Assembly (NCBI RefSeq): GCF_000143415.4
Contig: NW_003314276.1
Location: forward strand, 879,825 to 943,824
Reading direction: 5' to 3'
DNA length: 64,000 bases
Source: Selaginella moellendorffii
Lineage: Eukaryota; Streptophyta; Lycopodiopsida; Selaginellales; Selaginellaceae
The translations under genes were made by a program, and so were the position numbers. Positions 58,811-64,000 of this stretch are shown in pieces (within the stretch, counting starts at the first letter, position 1; each line of letters opens with the position of its first letter). Below the pieces are notes generated by a model. The model ran no database searches and was not told where the DNA came from. It saw only the letters and a program-made list of their open reading frames with translations.

Positions 58811-59731
58811 TGTCACGAATGTGACTTTGGGTATCGAAAGATACTTGTCGACTGGTCCTTATGGACACTCTTTCCTTACTACCATGACGGCAGGAGATCA
58901 GTACAGTTGGATCCCTTTAGTAGCCCCTCTTGTGCTAGTGGAGTTAACTAGGCATTTTGAGTGTACTTAAACCGGACGAGCATAAGGACAGAATTCCTAC
59001 GTGCTATTAGCTAAGCATACTTAGCCCGGTAAGGAGTTCCTGTCTCGTTATGTCTTGCACTGGCTAGTGACAAGAACTCTCGCGTATTGAGATTAGTCCC
59101 TTAATATCGCCGGATGATAGCTTACCGTGTCTACCAAACACCTTCGCTATCATGCCCTTTGTGTTAGTCTCATTTCGGTCCCAAATGCTATTTATGGAAA
59201 GTGTCTAGATTTGCTCATTTGGCATATCTACGGAATGTAGAGGTCAGCTTGAACACAATGGTGTTCATCCCGTGTCCAAATTCGCAATCTAGCGCCATTC
59301 CATATTTAGTAAGTTTCGAGCTTGTCCCAGAGACTAACTCCTGGTACTAAGGGAGGCTTGGGGTGAAAGCCCAAAGCGTGTGTTCCTCAAGGGGGGGGGG
59401 GGCTGTGGGGGGTTCCAAATGTATAGTAGGGATAGTAGTTGGAATGCATGTCCGACCACCTAAGACATTAGTTTGGCTCCCGCTAGGTTATGTTGCTCCT
59501 TGTTCTGCATCCGGCTTGGGTCTAAGCCCAAGCTCCACGCTGCTGTAGTCAGTGGAGTACCCTCCTCCTCGCGTTAGGCCACCGGTATGCCAAAATTGTG
59601 CTAGACTCCGTCTGACACCATTTTGCGTGCAGGTGCTGTATATGGGGAGCTGGTGCTCGTGGGATTGTACCGGACCCTCGTTTCGTAGTGCAACGGGCTT
59701 GGAGTTCGGCTCCAAATTCAGGTGCGCTACA
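58811..59731 (+). repeat. 5' LTR, family B2
   Basis: 921 bp. The 5' two thirds matches the B1 LTRs, but the last roughly 250 bp are unrelated. G-run module at about 59358-59436 (12 Gs). Confidence 0.9.
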
Positions 59732-59904
59732 TTTGGTATCAGAGGAATTGTCTCAGTGATTCCTATCCAATTTTTGTCGGATTTTCTAACTCAAGTTGCA
59801 TACGCAGAGACTTTTCTAGTAGATCCGAAGCGACCTGTGTAGGATTAGTTGGATTGCACCATTCGGTGAGAACGTTGTATGCATGTTCAGTTACTGATAG
59901 AGGC

Positions 59905-62900
59905 ATGCATGTAGCTAGCAGGATGGTGAAAAGGAACCATGCTGATGACGCTGAAACCTCTAGATGGTCTAATCGAGAGGAGGAAACTCCTGCTAGAGAT
60001 GCTGCGGAAGAGGCAGAGGCTGAGTCGGAAGAGGAAGAGCCAAATGCTGCGGCGTTGCAGCATACGGCTCAGGAAGTCGAGATCGAGAATTTGCGAAAGG
60101 AGATTTGCAAATTGAAGAAGGAGAACAAGAAGAGGAAGAAAGAAGCTGAGGCAGCTAAACCAGCAAAGCCTAAGCAACCGAACTCCTCTTCAAGTTCTGA
60201 GGACGATGAAATTCTGTAACCGCCCCCGGTTGCACGAGTTTCAAAGTTCAAGCCTCCAAAACCACCCAACTTCAAAGGCATGCAGGACTATCAGGTTTTG
60301 GAAGACTGGGTTTACAATATGGAGAACTACTTCATAGCGGCAGACGTAGATGATCGTACGAAAGTTGCGTGTGTGCAACCCTTTCTTACCGATCATGCCA
60401 AAACTTGGTGGCGCCAAAGTGTGTGCTGAAAAAGGGCAGACTAGAAGTTGGACCAAGATGCGGTCTCGTATCCGTAAGGAATACTTGCCGGATGATCTTG
60501 GTCTGAGACTTCGCGCGGAGCTGCGGCAGTTAAAGCAGCGAGGGGATCTCATGCATTACGTTAATGCGTTTGCTCAAAAGCGCATTATGATTGCAAATAT
60601 GAGTGACGAAGATCCTCGGAGTTATTTTCTGGAGGGTTTAAGTTCACTTTCTCGCAATGAGATTTTGAAGTTTAAGCCAAAGACGTATCTGGAGTGTAAG
60701 GAGGCAGCATAGCAAGTTGCCTTTAGTCACTCACTCATGGAACAATATCAGCAACCGTATGCTGGTAACTCAAATAAGAATAGGAATTCTGGGAATAAAC
60801 AAGGTGATTGAAAGCAAAGGGTGGAAAGCAGGTTTTGCCCTGGGGGCTCACAAGCAACAGTTAACAAAGGTGGTGGTGGTTGGAGACCACCAGCAGCTTC
60901 TTCTGGTCCTAGGCCCTCTGTTCCTCCTCCTAGTGAGTACAAGCAGCAGCAACCTGCAAAACTTGCTCCTAGCGGAACAGGTAGTGTGGGTCATTGCTTC
61001 CATTGTGGAGAGTCGGGACATAGGTCCTCGGAATGTCCCAACAAGTATAAGATAAGGTCTTGGGTTAATGTCATGAGGGAAGACGGTGGTGGTGAAGCTG
61101 AAGGGGTTGACGAGTTGGTCAATGCAAACTATGAGGAAGAAGAGGTGAGTAACTTTCGTTGCTTTCCTCAAACTTTTCTTGCAGTCAATGCAAACACTGA
61201 TCCGTTGATGTATCTGGTAGGCTTTGTCCGTGGACACCGAATCCGAGTGATGATTGACACAGGAGCTACGCACAGCGTGATATCCGAAGACTTAGTTAAG
61301 TTGTTAGGATTGAATGTTGAGCAAATGTTGCCTATGCACTTCCGGTTTGCGGAAGGTGGGCAAGTAGCCAGAAAGTTTGTGAATGATGTTCCAATAAAGA
61401 TATCCAAGTGGAAAGAAAGAGTGGACTTGGTAGTGTTGAAGATACCAGATTTTCAAATGGTGTTTGGTATGGACTTCTTCAACAAATTTATAAAAGGGAT
61501 TTATGGTGCTGGACAAAGTCGTATCACATTGAAGTCAAAAGGACGTCCCGATGTGTCCTTCTAGTTGCAAAAGCGTTCCTTAAAGGATTGGGATGGAAAG
61601 TTCCTGATTGCGAGGGCCGCTCAAAAAGCAGCTAAGAGGGGATGTCGGACCTTTTGGGTTCAAGTGATGGAAGCTGAGAGTGTGGGTGACTCAGTTCGAA
61701 TTGGCGACGGGGTTGATCCTATACCAAAGAAGATATTGGAGTTGTTGGCACAGAATCAGGATATCTTCCCGAAGGATTTGCCACCAGGGGTACCCCCTAG
61801 CCATGAGGTTGATCATCGGATTGAGGTTACTCCGGGTTCTAAACCACCTATGAAAGCTCTGTATCGATTGAACATTAAGGAGATGGCTGAACTCAAGAAG
61901 CAACTCACAGAGCTTCTTGACAAAGGTCATATCCGACCAAGCAAGTCACCTTATGGAGCACCAATCCTTTTTGTTATGAAAAAGGATGGAACCATGAGGA
62001 TGTGTATTGACTATCGGGCACTCAACAAGATCACGGTCAAGAACAGTTATCCTTTGCCTCGCATTAATGACTTGTTTGACCAACTCTTAAAGGCTAAGTA
62101 TTTTATGCGACTTGATTTGCGGTCCGGGTATCATCAAATACAGGTGGCGAATCAGGATGTGGAGAAGACAGCCTTTAAGACTCGGTATGGATCTTATGAG
62201 TTCCTTGTCATGCCGTTCGGGTTATGCAATGCTCTGGCAACGTTCAACACTATGATGGATAGAATATTCAGAGATTATTTGGATGCATTTGTCATCCTGT
62301 ATATTGACGATGTTCTAATCTTTAGTGAAACGTTGGAGGATCATTTGAAACACTTGGAGCTGGTGTTTCAAAAGTTGCGCGAACACAAACTGTATGCCAA
62401 GGAAAGTAAATGTGCTTTTGGTCAATTGCGCGTAAACTTTCTCGGACATATAGTTGGTGGTGGTGTGATTGAGGTCGATCCAAAGAAAGTGGAAGCGGTG
62501 AAGTCTTGGGAAGTCCCGACCACTGTATCAGATGTTCGTTCCTTTCTCGGTTTGGCGGGATACTATCGTAAGTTTGTCCACAATTTTGCAAGGATTGCTC
62601 TTCCATTAACTGAGTTGATGAAGAGTAGTATTCCGTTTCATTGGACACTAGCTTGTCAGCGTGCTTTTGTACGGTTGAAGGAGATCTTGACTACGGTTCC
62701 TGTTCTTAGGATCCCAGATCTTGATAAACCCTTCGAAGTGCATTGTGATGCATCTGGATATGCTATTGGTGCCGTGTTGCAGCAAGATTGTGACAAAGCG
62801 GTTGGTGTTACGCTAAGGCGACATGGTTGTCCCGTTGCGTTCTACTCTAAGAAATTGGATGAAACTCAACAAAAATGGCCAACGCATGAGAAAGAGATGT

Positions 62901-64000
62901 TTGCTATAGTGTCGGCCCTGGAACACTGGAGACACTACTTGGGTGGACACACTAAGGTTTATACAGATAGTAACACACTGAGCTACTTTGCTACGCAGCC
63001 TAAGCTTACGCCGAAGCAAGCTTGTTGGCAAGAGAAGCTAGCTAGATATGATATTGAAATCATATATAAACTTGGTAAAGACAATATTGTTCCGGATGCA
63101 TTAAGTCGTCAAGCTCAATTCTGGGCAATATCGGCTATCAGTTCGGATTGGTTGGAGGACGTTCGGGCTTCATATGGAAGTAATCCATTGGCGAAGGCAA
63201 TCTTATGCCATGCGGGGTTGTTGAAGCAGAACCCTAGTAGCGAAGCAGCAAAAGTTGCTAGTCGCACTAATGCGAAGCTTCACTTCTCAGTTCGGGATGG
63301 GCTTATATTCTATAAGCAAGAAAGATTGTATCTTCCCTCTAAGGATCTTCAGCAATTATTTTTGCGGGAACATCATGATGTTCCGGCAGTGGGACATGGT
63401 GGGAAGCGCAAGACTCTAGCTTCATTGAAAAAGTGATTTTTCTGGTCTGGTATGGAAGGTGATGTAGCGGATTATATCCGTTCCTACCCTATATGCCAGC
63501 AGTGTAAGCGTAGAACTGAGAAGCAAGCTGGGAAGTTGCAGTGCATTCCAGCACCGGCATGGCCATTTCAGAGTGTGACACTTGATTTCATCACTTGCTT
63601 GCCGAAGTCTAAGGGTTATGATACTTTGATGGTGGTTGTGGATTGGTTGTCGAAGATTGCACACTTCATTCCAACTGTGGGAACAGTGAATGCGAAACAA
63701 GCAGCAAAGCTCTTTTTCCATGAAGTAGTGCGAGTTCGTGGTCTTCCTGAAAAGATGATCTCGGATAGAGATTCGAGGTTTACGGGGAAGTTTTGGGGCA
63801 CACTGTTCTAGCTGTTTGGTACCAAGTTGAAGTTTAGTACGGCTTATCATCCTCAGACTGATGGGCAGACCGAACGCGTGAATGCTCAAGTTGAGGATTA
63901 TCTGCGGTACTATGTCGCGGCGGACCAACGTGACTGGGTTGAGCATTTGGATATAGCAGAAATCTGTTATAACAACACATTTCACAGCGCTATAGGCTGT
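59905..64000 (+). pseudogene. gag-pol of family B2, decayed, truncated by window end
   Basis: gag has a Lys/Glu-rich coiled N-terminus (LRKEICKLKKENKK), a TAA at 60217 and one frameshift before 60350. From there one frame runs to the window end: retrotransposon-gag core, zinc knuckle CFHCGESGHRSSEC (60996-61037), protease VMIDTGATHS, RT ([10 protein letters not shown]), RNase H and integrase ([26 protein letters not shown]). It is broken by TAG 61562, TGA 63434 and TAG 63809. The integrase is uninterrupted where family A has its first intron. Confidence 0.92.

Larger units (their letters stand above)
58811..64000 (+). mobile_element. Chromovirus (Ty3/gypsy) family B2, 3' end outside the window
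   Basis: 5' LTR 58811-59731 (TGTCACGAATG...GCGCTACA), primer site TTTGGTATCAGAGG at 59732, then gag-pol to the window end. Same family as the reversed pol at 46885-49631. Confidence 0.92.

Overview
This is plant nuclear DNA, most probably from a lycophyte such as Selaginella (inference). The clues are intron-containing plant genes (20S proteasome beta-1, polyphenol oxidase, Fe-superoxide dismutase with a plastid-type leader, an NLA/BAH1-type SPX-RING ligase, beta-tubulin, tetraspanin, PPR proteins), uniformly tiny GT-AG introns of about 45-80 nt, short intergenic gaps in the gene islands, and many nested LTR retrotransposons.

Layout. 1-6.2 kb: the 3' part of a proteasome beta-1 gene (+), a truncated PPR duplicate (-), a small secreted-peptide gene (-), and a polyphenol oxidase gene (-) split by a 982-bp Mutator-like element with perfect 96-bp terminal inverted repeats, a 9-bp target duplication and a captured LRR-receptor-like fragment (a Pack-MULE). 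6.6-18.7 kb: a decayed hAT-like transposase gene (-) cut by two LTR insertions, a solo LTR and a full 8.7-kb chromodomain Ty3/gypsy element (family A) whose pol appears to hold two spliceosomal introns. 18.7-22.5 kb: AT-rich, with a (TA)38 microsatellite, a saposin fragment and decayed repeats. 22.5-35 kb: the gene island, with PPR and tetraspanin (divergent), a PB1-domain protein, Fe-SOD and a coiled-coil protein (divergent), beta-tubulin, and NLA (convergent with tubulin).

36.2-52.2 kb is a nest. A very old gypsy element (family D) is split by an LTR fragment, by a 6.8-kb non-coding LTR element (family C, a LARD), and by a 5.1-kb composite of a miniature TRIM element and a 5'-truncated chromovirus that together share one target-site duplication. 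53-58.8 kb is AT-rich decay containing an integrase-like pseudogene split by a family-A solo LTR. 58.8-64 kb is a second chromovirus (family B2), decayed and running off the window.

The host genes are unrelated housekeeping, stress and signalling genes and do not form a pathway. The coherent story is transposon biology: gene capture, nested insertion, introns inside a retrotransposon, and LTR families that share a conserved G-rich module but exchange their ends. No rRNA, tRNA gene or CRISPR array was recognised.
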